In this document: piece by piece, positions 8,591 to 16,782 of the stretch
Layout of the letters: the number at the start of each line of letters is the position of its first letter
Numbering within the stretch: the stretch's first letter is position 1
Source of the DNA: UBA4207 sp964352405
Lineage (GTDB): Bacteria > Bdellovibrionota > Bacteriovoracia > Bacteriovoracales > Bacteriovoracaceae
NCBI GenBank assembly: GCA_964352405.1
Contig: CAYGRY010000001.1
Span: 62,001 to 126,000, forward strand
Direction: 5' to 3'
Length of the DNA: 64,000 bases
Made by a program: the position numbers and the translations under genes
Notes under the pieces: generated by a model
Seen by the model: only the letters and a program-made list of their open reading frames with translations
Databases searched by the model: none
What the model was told of the DNA's origin: nothing

Positions 8591-9619
8591 ATGGATTTTA
8601 GAAGCGATAACACAGCGGCCGTACACCCCAATCTGATTAGCCGCTTAGCTGTTATAAACAGCGAAAATTCGGGATCTTATGGCAGTGACGAAGAAAGTAA
8701 AAAACTCAAGAACAAATTATCCGACCTTTTCGGTTGTGATTTACTCTTTGCTCTTGTCTCTACTGGCACTGCTGCAAACTGTGTTGCGCTTAGAACTCTT
8801 TGTCCAAGCTACGGCACAGTTCTCACTTCACAAGAGTCCCATCTAAACAATGATGAAGGTCAGGCACCAGAACTATTTTTAGCTGGTGGAAAACTTCGAA
8901 CTTTTTCGACCTCAGATAAAAAGTTTGATTTAGTTGCTGCTCAACACTGGGTTGATAAGGCCACAAAAATGACCCCTCATGCAGCTAAACCAAGCTGCGT
9001 CAGTATCACTTATGCTACTGAATGGGGTGACCTCTATTCTGTACAAGAACTTCGTGATCTAAAAAGTTTTTGTGATCATAATAAACTCTTCTTGCATGTA
9101 GACGGAGCAAGATTCGCCAACGGTCTTGTTGCTAATCAATTATCAGCAAAGGAATTCGTCTCCATTTTAAAACCCGATGCACTAAGTTTTGGACTAACTA
9201 AAAATGGAGCTCTTCAGGCAGAGATGATTGTTCTTTTTAATCTTGATTTTAAAGATCACTTCTATTTTATTCACAAGCAAGCAGCACAGCTGATGTCTAA
9301 GACAAGATTTATCTCTGCGCAAATCCTAGCACTTTTAGAAAAAGATCTTTGGCTAGATTTAGCTATTCATGCCAATGAAAAAGCATCACAACTAAAAGAA
9401 TCTCTGAAAGATCATCATTCTTTTAAAATTGTTAATTCCGCCAAAACAAATCAGCTTTTTGTTCAAATGAATGAAAAGACAAAGCATGTTTTAGAAAAGC
9501 AGGGTTGCCTTTTTTATCATTGGCAAGATGACATCTACCGTTTTGTAACGAGCTGGATGACTAGCGATGATGAGATTAAAGCCTTTGAAAAAATGACTAG
9601 AGCGTTGGCATCATCGTAA
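8591..9619 (+). CDS. ltaE: Low-specificity L-threonine aldolase
   Basis: About 342 residues from the ATG at 8591, where the family's usual opening (MDFRSDNTAAVHP) begins; a start at 8552 would add 13 residues unlike the family. PLP enzyme cleaving L-threonine/allo-threonine to glycine and acetaldehyde. Visible features are the GSYGSDEES stretch, STGTAANCVALR around the PLP phosphate site, LHVDGARFANG with the Asp that pairs with the pyridine nitrogen, and the Lys in SFGLTKNGA as Schiff-base residue. The motif around the Lys is slightly unusual. The end overlaps the convergent MFS gene by 23 bases. Confidence 0.88.
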   Translation: MDFRSDNTAAVHPNLISRLAVINSENSGSYGSDEESKKLKNKLSDLFGCDLLFALVSTGTAANCVALRTLCPSYGTVLTSQESHLNNDEGQAPELFLAGGKLRTFSTSDKKFDLVAAQHWVDKATKMTPHAAKPSCVSITYATEWGDLYSVQELRDLKSFCDHNKLFLHVDGARFANGLVANQLSAKEFVSILKPDALSFGLTKNGALQAEMIVLFNLDFKDHFYFIHKQAAQLMSKTRFISAQILALLEKDLWLDLAIHANEKASQLKESLKDHHSFKIVNSAKTNQLFVQMNEKTKHVLEKQGCLFYHWQDDIYRFVTSWMTSDDEIKAFEKMTRALASS

Positions 9620-10817
9620 TATTTTTTGATCGATAAAAAACACCTCTTGCAACAAAAATTGAAAGTAGTGTTAACGAGATCGTAATATATCCAACTTTTT
9701 CAAAGCCAACTATATTTCCAGCAGCATCTTCAGAAATAATAAGACCTGCCAATAAGGTTGCACTTGCCGTTCCAAAAGATCTTAAAGAATTGAGCAGACC
9801 CATAAAAGTTCCACGGTCAGCTGTATCTGGAACTTGAGAAACCATCGTCATGACAGGAATCATTCGACCTGAAACCATAGACATGAAAATAGCACTCAAA
9901 ACAAGGTAAAGACCAAAACTTAGAGGTCCTGTGTGAGTATAAATCCAAATTGGAAGTACTGATAAAATCGCGATCAAGCTAAAAATCGTAAAACTTCCAT
10001 GACGATCAGTCATTTTACCAAACGCTCTCGCCGTAAAAATCGTACAGATACCGGCGACAAAATACATATATTTTAATTGCCCAGTTTCAATTCCAATATT
10101 ATGGACGGCGTATGGGCTTAGAAACGGAATAATAAAAAACATCGACATGGCACTCATTAAAATAAGTCCATAAGCGCGCAGGTAATCAACTCTCTTAAGT
10201 AATGTTATAAAGCGAATAACAACTTCTTTTGCCGGAGTAAAATCTTTTTCCACGGGACGACTTGGAAGAATCTTCCATCCTGCAAAAGCAATAAATGAAG
10301 AGAAGAAGGCAATAAAGAAAAAAGTCCAATGCCAAGAAATATAATCTGAAATGGCTAAGCCAATTGGAATGCCGATAACACTGGCAACCGAAAAGGAGGC
10401 CATGACAACTCCCATGGCATTACCTCGTCTTTCAAATGGAACAAGGTCTGTGACAAGCGCAAAAACTAAGATATTTAGAATACCTCCAAAGACGCCTGTT
10501 AAAATTCGACCAAGAAGAAGAAGTGTAAAACTTGGAGCAAGTCCACAAAGAACAGTTCCAATAATAAAGCCAAGCATACTGAAGTCGAGTAATTTTTTTC
10601 GATCGAAGCGATCAGCGATTGTACTAAAAACCAAGCCCGTAATCGCCGCGCTAAAATTATAAGATGAAACTAAGGAACCAAATTGAGCCGGTGAAATATT
10701 AAAATCAAGCATCAATGTTGGGCCTAATGGCATAAGAACAACAAAGTCTACGATATGGGCAAACTGAACAGCTGCGAGAAGGAATACAAATTTATTTTCG
10801 ATTTTTAAATCAGTCAT
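9597..10817 (-). CDS. MFS efflux transporter (AraJ/Bcr-type, DHA1-like)
   Basis: 406 residues with about 12 membrane helices. The loop between helices 2 and 3 carries the MFS motif A as ADRFDRKKLL, and the helix-5 region shows the proton-antiporter GIPIGLAISDYISWHW pattern of the drug:H+ antiporter family. Likely exports small molecules such as sugars or drugs; the substrate is unknown. No regulator is next to it. Its 3' end overlaps the threonine aldolase gene on the other strand. Confidence 0.88.
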   Translation of the reverse strand: MTDLKIENKFVFLLAAVQFAHIVDFVVLMPLGPTLMLDFNISPAQFGSLVSSYNFSAAITGLVFSTIADRFDRKKLLDFSMLGFIIGTVLCGLAPSFTLLLLGRILTGVFGGILNILVFALVTDLVPFERRGNAMGVVMASFSVASVIGIPIGLAISDYISWHWTFFFIAFFSSFIAFAGWKILPSRPVEKDFTPAKEVVIRFITLLKRVDYLRAYGLILMSAMSMFFIIPFLSPYAVHNIGIETGQLKYMYFVAGICTIFTARAFGKMTDRHGSFTIFSLIAILSVLPIWIYTHTGPLSFGLYLVLSAIFMSMVSGRMIPVMTMVSQVPDTADRGTFMGLLNSLRSFGTASATLLAGLIISEDAAGNIVGFEKVGYITISLTLLSIFVARGVFYRSKNITMMPTL

Positions 10818-10860
10818 TTATGGGACAATAAGTCCGACTAAAGGTTGTGGCAAGCTCTCT

Positions 10861-11814
10861 CTAATGTTTGTTTAGCAAGCACAGAAAAAAGCCTTCAAAC
10901 CTTGGGGATGGAGTTATTCTTAAGGCTTCAATTCGATCATTTTTAATAGGTAGGTATTCTTCAATATTATGTAATGGCGTTTCAAACGCTGTACAACTGA
11001 GCTCTGGATGCTCAAGTAAAACTTGTTTAACCACAAGCTCATTTTCTTGATCATTCATCGTACATGTCGAATACAAAATTCTTCCACCAGGTTTTGTTAA
11101 TCGGACGGCAGCTTTTAGAATTTTGTACTGAAGTCTAGCAAATTTAGGAACAGTATTATGCTTCCAAAAAATATAACTCGGTTTATCGTGAAGATTAAAT
11201 CTCCCCTCACCTGAGCATGGTACATCGGCCAAAACAGCATCATAAAGTTCAGATTCTTCTTTCTTAAATTTTTCTGCTTGGCCTTGAATAAATTCGGTAT
11301 TTTTAACACCCATGATATTGCAGTTAAATTTTAATCTCTCGAGCCTAATATAGTCTGGTTCAATGGCATCAATATGACCTTGATTATTCATAAGACCAGC
11401 AAGCATTGTCGTCTTACTTCCTGGTGCTGCGGCCATATCTAGAACATGCTCACCCGGCTTAGGATTAAGCATCAAGGGGGCTAACATTCCTGAAAGACCT
11501 TGAAGATAAATCATCCCGTCTTTATAAGGAGACGTTTTTTGAAGTTCTTTTTCACTTGAGTCGAGTAAGAACGCATGTTCGATTCCTGGAACATCACGAA
11601 ACTTAATACCTTCTTTACGTAACTGATTAACCACATAAGAACGATCTGCTTGCAATAAGTTTAATCTAAAGCTAGAAACTCTTTTTTGGCGAATGCCTTC
11701 TAAGCATAGACGCAATCTGGCCGGACTCAATTGAGCCTCAAATTGCTCTAAGGCAATATCTGGTATTCGCTTTTTTACGTCCTGTATGGAAAAATGCATT
11801 TCATGGTGATACAT
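10861..11814 (-). CDS. RsmB/Nop2-family RNA m5C methyltransferase
   Basis: About 317 residues from ATG 11814 (ATG 11799 is equally possible; no clear ribosome site for either). Motifs are DMAAAPGSKT (SAM), DVPCSGEG (motif IV Cys) and LYSTCTMNDQENE (motif VI nucleophile Cys). There is no PUA extension, so it is a minimal enzyme compared with the split enzyme at 4022-5411. The 5' end meets the divergent RluA gene with overlapping start regions, so each promoter must lie in the other's coding sequence. Probably modifies rRNA or tRNA. Confidence 0.9.
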   Translation of the reverse strand: MYHHEMHFSIQDVKKRIPDIALEQFEAQLSPARLRLCLEGIRQKRVSSFRLNLLQADRSYVVNQLRKEGIKFRDVPGIEHAFLLDSSEKELQKTSPYKDGMIYLQGLSGMLAPLMLNPKPGEHVLDMAAAPGSKTTMLAGLMNNQGHIDAIEPDYIRLERLKFNCNIMGVKNTEFIQGQAEKFKKEESELYDAVLADVPCSGEGRFNLHDKPSYIFWKHNTVPKFARLQYKILKAAVRLTKPGGRILYSTCTMNDQENELVVKQVLLEHPELSCTAFETPLHNIEEYLPIKNDRIEALRITPSPRFEGFFLCLLNKH

Positions 11815-12576
11815 CAAAAAAATCTAAGTTTCGACCGTAAATGGATAATTTTTGAAGACAATTATCTTTTAGTACTTAATAAGCCATCTGGTCTAGTCAC
11901 CATGGGCTCAACTGGTGAAGACTCCCTCTTCGCTCGCGCTCTTAACTACTTACAATCAAAGAATAAAAATCAAAGTAAGATGCCGGCTAAGCTCTTTGCC
12001 TGTCACCGACTTGATAAAGATACCTCTGGTCTAGTTCTCTTTGCCAAAGATGACCGCTCCCTCAAAGTCGCTCAAGACCTCTTCAAAAGAAGGAAGGTTC
12101 AAAAAGAGTATCGCGCTGTTACTCTTAATGATTGGCCAAATCTATCACAAATAGAAAATTGGCCAATGCAGTGGAAGCAAGACCCACAAGTCTTTGAAAA
12201 ATTAAAGGCTATGAAAGCTTCCGGAAAGGATTGGCTTGAAATCACCCTGCCATTGTACGGTATCAAGACTAAATCAAGGGTCGATTTTGAAAAAGGAAAC
12301 GAGGCTTACACCAGAATCAGCATTGAACAATCTGGTGCGGACTTCAGTCTTCTTCGCGTTTACCCTAAAACTGGCCGCTTTCATCAAATTCGTTGTCACT
12401 TGGCTTATTTAGGATTTCCAGTTTTATCGGATCCTATCTATAAAGGTCCAAAGTCATCACCAAGACTGATGTTGCATGCTTCACAATTAGGCTTTACGTG
12501 GCCTGTAAATAAGCAACGTTATGACTTCACCTGTCTACTACCTTCTATTTTTCTAGAGATGACTAGACCTTCTTAA
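11794..12576 (+). CDS. RluA-family pseudouridine synthase
   Basis: 260 residues. Converts uridine to pseudouridine in rRNA or tRNA. The catalytic Asp lies in ACHRLDKDTSGLVLF (near residues 69-83); the C-terminal family motif is TGRFHQIRCHLAYLGFPVL followed by SDPIY. No S4 RNA-binding domain is present, so it is of the short type. Starts at 11794 or 11803 are both possible. The first lies a few bases after GGA. It is head-to-head with an RNA methyltransferase, so two RNA-modification genes share a start region. Confidence 0.9.
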   Translation: MHFMVIHQKNLSFDRKWIIFEDNYLLVLNKPSGLVTMGSTGEDSLFARALNYLQSKNKNQSKMPAKLFACHRLDKDTSGLVLFAKDDRSLKVAQDLFKRRKVQKEYRAVTLNDWPNLSQIENWPMQWKQDPQVFEKLKAMKASGKDWLEITLPLYGIKTKSRVDFEKGNEAYTRISIEQSGADFSLLRVYPKTGRFHQIRCHLAYLGFPVLSDPIYKGPKSSPRLMLHASQLGFTWPVNKQRYDFTCLLPSIFLEMTRPS

Positions 12577-12678
12577 GCTATTGAAATCTAGACAATTTCT
12601 CATTGTAAAAAGTACATATCCCCTGTTTAATGCGCCTCGCATCATTTAAAATGCTGCAAACGTCTTCACGGGATCATT

Positions 12679-13776
12679 ATGAACAAGCTCATGACTTTAG
12701 GTCTGGTTTTTAACCTTCTTTCGATTGCTCCAAGCTACGCTAAGGGTTTTAAGTCAATTTCAGTCAGTGAAGGCATCGAGGTTCTTAACAACACTTCTTT
12801 TTCTGCTGAGTCCGTAGCCATATCCGACGACGGCGAAAAAATTTGTTGGATTGCTAAATCAAAAGATTCAAAAATTGTCATTCCAAGCGATGTTTTCTAC
12901 CGCGATCTTGGAGATAAGAAAGTTCATCGTCTTGATAAGCATGGATTTCTAAATGCATTTACAAAATGCTCATTCGATCAAGACAATAATTTAGTCACAA
13001 GTAAACTTCATTGGCGTCCATTGGCCTTATCAAGAACTATTATTATGGGACTTTTAAAGGGCGAATTTGATCCAATTGGATACGCTTCTTCAATTACAAC
13101 GATGGATGAGAATCAAAAAGTTCTATCTACCATCATGCCTAAAGACTTAGGTTTAAAAAGTGATCGCATCTTCTTAAAGCATCCTCGCTATTCTCCTGAC
13201 GGAAAGTGGGTTACTTATTATTTAAAACATGGAAAAAAACTTGAAGGTGTTTACCTACAACACCTAGCAACTGGTAAAACTCATCAATTAAGTTCTGGCT
13301 ATGATAAACATCCGACATGGTCACCTGAAGGCGATAAAATTCTCTTTCACTTTCAAATTGATGCAACTGAAGCAAAACCAGAACAAGCTTATCTTGGATA
13401 CTTTGATTTAGAACTTAATGATAACGGTGATGTTAAGTCTTCAAAGAGGATCATGCTTGATGATATTGAAAAAGTAGGTTTTCGTTATCAAAAACATCCG
13501 GCCATGTTAGCTGGGACTGACTTTGTCTTTTTTCACGGTGAGGAAGAAGCAGGCGACAAGAAAGACCTATTTGTTAGAGAGCTTAAGCCAAGTTCAAAAA
13601 CGTACAAGTTAAAGTTAAAACTTAATGATATAAAAATCACGAAGGCGAAGCACCCTGCTTCAGGTGCCTTTGATAATAAGATCGTCTTCATTGGTAAAGT
13701 CAAAGATACAAATGAAGATCAAGTCTTAATGCTATCTCCTAAAGCTATCGACAATATCTTAAATGAGATTGAATAG
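12679..13776 (+). CDS. Exported TolB-like beta-propeller (PD40/WD40-like) protein
   Basis: 365 residues with a signal peptide (ending PSYAKG). The mature part contains PD40-type blades: HPRYSPDGKWVTYY near 171-184 and HPTWSPEGDKILFHF near 213-227, plus AISDDGEKICWIAK near the N-terminus. Such six-bladed propellers bind proteins or ligands in the periplasm and are not catalytic by themselves. It lies directly before the acyltransferase gene (TAG then ATG), so the two form an operon. Function unknown. Confidence 0.85.
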   Translation: MNKLMTLGLVFNLLSIAPSYAKGFKSISVSEGIEVLNNTSFSAESVAISDDGEKICWIAKSKDSKIVIPSDVFYRDLGDKKVHRLDKHGFLNAFTKCSFDQDNNLVTSKLHWRPLALSRTIIMGLLKGEFDPIGYASSITTMDENQKVLSTIMPKDLGLKSDRIFLKHPRYSPDGKWVTYYLKHGKKLEGVYLQHLATGKTHQLSSGYDKHPTWSPEGDKILFHFQIDATEAKPEQAYLGYFDLELNDNGDVKSSKRIMLDDIEKVGFRYQKHPAMLAGTDFVFFHGEEEAGDKKDLFVRELKPSSKTYKLKLKLNDIKITKAKHPASGAFDNKIVFIGKVKDTNEDQVLMLSPKAIDNILNEIE

Positions 13777-14463
13777 ATGAAACTTTATAAGATCATTTTT
13801 AAGCCATTCTTCTTTTTGCTTGATAAGTATATTAAATCAAATAGAAGCTGGAACTTTCAAAGAATTAAACTTGGAAGTGAATTACCAATAAGTGAGCTTG
13901 AGGCACTTCACGCTTATAGACTTTCTTGCTACGAAAAAGATAGTCCATACCTTATTCCGAAGGCACAAGAAGAACTTGATTCTGAAAAGGCTTTTGATCT
14001 CAACTCATTTCATATCTATGCCAAAGATAGTGACGGAAATATAATTGGAAGCCTAAGGCTTCTCAAGCGTCCCTTTGAAATGGAAAAACTCAACTTTTCT
14101 GATGAACATAAACAAGGTCTAGATGAGTACCTTGAAATATCACGTCTCGTTTGTTCTGTAAGACAAAAAGGTCTTGGCCGAAGACTACTTATTAGGGCCG
14201 GGATTTGGTCCATCGTGAGAACTCAATATAAAGGGTTCACAGCGATCTGTAAGTGTCATCGTCTTCCAATGTTCAAACGCTTTGGACTTATTCCTAAAAC
14301 AAGTTTCAAAATTCAAGAACGTGAAGATCAGACTTACCATTTGATAAGAGCTGACTTTTCTGAAATTACAATGGTGACGTTCAAGGCTTTTGTGACTATA
14401 CAATTTGAAACACTGACAAAGTTAATCCAAGAAGCTTTTAGCTTTAATCGATCTGCACTTTAA
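13777..14463 (+). CDS. GNAT-fold acyltransferase, LuxI/FeeM/exosortase-associated type
   Basis: 228 residues. The core resembles the autoinducer-synthase-like GNAT group: HAYRLSCYEKD near the start of the domain, NIIGSLRLL, then EISRLVCSVRQKGLGRRLL (near 117-136), where the family has an E-x-SR-x-V strand and an acyl/CoA-loop. CHRLPMFKRFGL follows, as in N-acyl amino acid synthases. It probably transfers an acyl group from ACP or CoA to an amine; AHL signal synthesis is only one option. It starts right after the propeller gene and converges on the diiron-protein operon with a 20-base overlap. Confidence 0.75.
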   Translation: MKLYKIIFKPFFFLLDKYIKSNRSWNFQRIKLGSELPISELEALHAYRLSCYEKDSPYLIPKAQEELDSEKAFDLNSFHIYAKDSDGNIIGSLRLLKRPFEMEKLNFSDEHKQGLDEYLEISRLVCSVRQKGLGRRLLIRAGIWSIVRTQYKGFTAICKCHRLPMFKRFGLIPKTSFKIQEREDQTYHLIRADFSEITMVTFKAFVTIQFETLTKLIQEAFSFNRSAL

Positions 14464-15367
14464 AAACATTACTTTTTTCAAGTCTATCGATCAAGTTGAA
14501 AGAATCAACCTTTGACAGCATATCCTTTAGCTTTAAAATTCTTTGCTGCAGAATCTTTTCAAAATTTAAATCACTCCATAATTGCGATTGTTGAGCTTTT
14601 GATAGCTCCTCTCCCACGTCACTAAAAACTTGTGAAAGCCAGTGAGCTGATTGCATGGCATTGATAAAGTCTCGAGTGTATTCAAAGATTTGCTCTTCAT
14701 CTTCTTTTGAAGGAGTCTCCTCTTTCGCCAAAATGATTCCAGTTCCGTGATGTCTAGCTTCATCTTTAAGAATTTGGTCATATGTTGCTTTAAGCGGATC
14801 AAATAAGCAGGTTTCTTTTAAGCCATTATAATGACCCATTCCGAATCCCTCTAAGAGAACTTGAATAACAAAAACTAATGATGTTTTAGAACCATCACGA
14901 ATAACTTCGGCTAAGGGTTTTAGCATGGGATGAAAATGGCTTTGTAAATTATAATCAAAATTCATAAAATTTTGAAATTCACGAAGATGAACGGCTTCGT
15001 CACTAGCAAAAAGAGCATAAGTCGATTTCTCTTCTAACGTTTCAGAAAGAAGAATCATCTTAGCACCATAATTATGGCCTGAAGTTTCAATAAAAGCTGA
15101 CAGAGCTAAGTTTAGCTCCGTCATTCTTTCTAGATAAGCCAGTTTTTTAGATTCACTAAGAGCATTGAACGCCTTTGTGTTTTGCAGTCCGTAGCGCTCT
15201 GCTCCCCATAAAACTTTTGGAACACTCATCCCTTTTTTAGAAACGGTTAATTCATCCAGTCTTTTATCAAGAAGTGTACTTAAAGATCCTTTAGCCTTTC
15301 TCTTTGGTTCAAGGATTTCTTTGGGATCCAAAATCTTTGAGAGCTCTTTTATTTTATTCATCGCCAT
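14444..15367 (-). CDS. Ferritin-like diiron carboxylate protein (oxygenase candidate)
   Basis: About 307 residues from ATG 15367 (ATG 15361 also possible); longer starts run into the upstream gene. Diiron ligand pattern of four-helix-bundle oxygenases: FIETSGHNYG, then E..H in SDEAVHL, then LLEGFGMGHY, then E..H in KDEARHHG. This matches R2-like, AurF-like and desaturase-like enzymes rather than storage ferritins. It overlaps the stop of the acyltransferase gene, so it is the third gene of an operon. Most likely oxidises a carrier-bound or lipid substrate; this is inference from ligand pattern and neighbours. Confidence 0.75.
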   Translation of the reverse strand: MAMNKIKELSKILDPKEILEPKRKAKGSLSTLLDKRLDELTVSKKGMSVPKVLWGAERYGLQNTKAFNALSESKKLAYLERMTELNLALSAFIETSGHNYGAKMILLSETLEEKSTYALFASDEAVHLREFQNFMNFDYNLQSHFHPMLKPLAEVIRDGSKTSLVFVIQVLLEGFGMGHYNGLKETCLFDPLKATYDQILKDEARHHGTGIILAKEETPSKEDEEQIFEYTRDFINAMQSAHWLSQVFSDVGEELSKAQQSQLWSDLNFEKILQQRILKLKDMLSKVDSFNLIDRLEKSNVFKVQID

Positions 15368-15980
15368 TATCACTTGTTTGGTTTGGATAAACTGCCTTAC
15401 CAGCTTCGATAAAGCTTCCGGCACTGACCTTCGCTCCTGGTGCAATCGTAACTCTGTACGCCAAAACGACATCATCTCCTATTTCTACACCTTTGACGTA
15501 GAGAAGGTATTTGTCTCCTCGTTTTTTAATGGCATGAGCGGCGATATAAGAATGATTTCCGATTAAAACTCGACTTCCTATTTTCAAATGGGTGCGATCG
15601 ACTACACGGCACTCAGGAGTCCAATTAACTTTATTTCCAATCTCACTACCCCAAAGTCTTAACCAAGCACTATAAGCACCAGGCAATAAAATTAAGATCT
15701 GCTCAAAAAAATGAAATGAATTAAAAAGTTGTTGCAGGTGAAATGCCACAAACCATGGGTTACCATCTTTAGTTTTAGTACCAAGATAACTAATTCCTTC
15801 CGGTTGTCCCCATATTGCTTTAACAACTCTCCAAATGATTGGTGCTTGCACATACAACAACACAACACCAAGAAGAGAATGAATATAATACGAAATAAGA
15901 ATAATTTCGACAATGAACGCTAATGTATAAAACTTACTAAGCTTTTCTATGATCTTAGGAATGCTCTTCGCTTTAGACAT
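15354..15980 (-). CDS. Membrane-associated left-handed beta-helix (hexapeptide) acyltransferase
   Basis: 208 residues. Residues 15-50 are hydrophobic (one or two membrane helices). The C-terminal 100 residues show hexapeptide-repeat spacing: IGNKVNWTPECRVV, LKIGSRVLIGNHSYIAAHAI and VEIGDDVVLAYRVTIAPGAKV, ending VSAGSFIEAGK. Such proteins acetylate or acylate sugars and lipids. It begins 9 bases after the HDO-type gene and overlaps the diiron gene, as the middle gene of a three-gene operon. The acceptor is unknown. Confidence 0.78.
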   Translation of the reverse strand: MSKAKSIPKIIEKLSKFYTLAFIVEIILISYYIHSLLGVVLLYVQAPIIWRVVKAIWGQPEGISYLGTKTKDGNPWFVAFHLQQLFNSFHFFEQILILLPGAYSAWLRLWGSEIGNKVNWTPECRVVDRTHLKIGSRVLIGNHSYIAAHAIKKRGDKYLLYVKGVEIGDDVVLAYRVTIAPGAKVSAGSFIEAGKAVYPNQTSDNGDE

Positions 15981-15989
15981 TAAACTCTC

Positions 15990-16688
15990 TTATTTGATGA
16001 AAGGATACCTTGTTGGCTTGCCTTCTTTAAGCTTGCAAAATTCATCAAAGACCTGATCCATCATTCTTGTTGTTAAAATTAAAGATCCGACCATGACTTC
16101 AGTGACGGCATCCCAATCTTCAGGCGTTTTAACGAATCTTTTAATGGCTTCTTCTACTTCTTCAGCATGTTTTGCATCGATTTCAGAGTGCTCATTAAAG
16201 AAAGTCATCGCTTTTTTAGGAACTCCTAACCCATCACTTAGCATGGAAAGGAGTGGTTGAATAAATTCATAACTTCGCTCGGCCCAATAACTATAACCAA
16301 GTCTTGCTAATGGAGAAAAGTGTTCTGAGATATGATACAGATAAGCGATCAATGTCTCCGTTGAGACTAACGGCTTTGGTAATGTATCGACGGTTACATC
16401 AAAACCAAGTGACTTTAAATCATGTAATGCCATCATTTCATGTCCCGCTTCTTCAAGAGCATGATTAAGGCAGTATTTCATATACTGAATACTCGTCGTA
16501 TCTCGACGAGTGGCAACTAAAGCTTGGTTTCTAGCATTGTGTAAGGTGTAGTGATAGGTTTCGCATAAATACATCGCATACAATCTCTTATCAACAAAGC
16601 CAGGCTCTAATACTTTTTCAAGATTAGGGCTTCTTGATAAATTTTCCATTTCAGATTCTAAGCGTGCATTGAGCGCTTTAACATCCAT
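15990..16688 (-). CDS. Heme-oxygenase-like iron-containing redox enzyme (HDO superfamily)
   Basis: 232 residues, all-helical. Metal-ligand-type motifs are CETYHYTLHNARNQ (near 42-55), HALEEAGHEMMALHDL (near 75-90) and EHSEIDAKHAEE (near 167-178). These E/H/D positions match non-heme diiron enzymes with heme-oxygenase fold, such as UndA, BesC and SznF, which do oxidative cleavage, desaturation or N-oxygenation. It is the first gene of an operon with a hexapeptide acyltransferase and a ferritin-like diiron protein, and is divergent from a thiolase with a shared inverted repeat between. A metal-dependent oxidase is likely; substrate unknown. Confidence 0.78.
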   Translation of the reverse strand: MDVKALNARLESEMENLSRSPNLEKVLEPGFVDKRLYAMYLCETYHYTLHNARNQALVATRRDTTSIQYMKYCLNHALEEAGHEMMALHDLKSLGFDVTVDTLPKPLVSTETLIAYLYHISEHFSPLARLGYSYWAERSYEFIQPLLSMLSDGLGVPKKAMTFFNEHSEIDAKHAEEVEEAIKRFVKTPEDWDAVTEVMVGSLILTTRMMDQVFDEFCKLKEGKPTRYPFIK

Positions 16689-16710
16689 TACTATCTCCTT
16701 AATTTTTTTA

Positions 16711-16759
16711 ACTTATCGGTGAATAATTGCTTTTATTTATTTGTTAATTCCCGATAAGT
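16711..16759. promoter_or_regulatory. Inverted repeat in the thiolase/HDO divergent promoter region
   Basis: Perfect 9-base inverted arms, ACTTATCGG at 16711-16719 and CCGATAAGT at 16751-16759, flank a 31-base AT-rich stretch. The arm centres are 40 bases apart, about four helical turns. It lies between the divergent starts at 16688 and 16783, so a dimeric regulator could bind both arms and control both transcripts. A similar TTATCGGT element occurs near 59203. The function is inferred from position only. Confidence 0.45.
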
Positions 16760-16782
16760 ATCAAAATTTCAATGGAGTCCTC

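Noticed and set aside
10351..10662. Plus-strand frame of 103 codons inside the MFS gene
   Set aside because: Antisense shadow of a transporter gene with all expected motifs; no ribosome site or family features.
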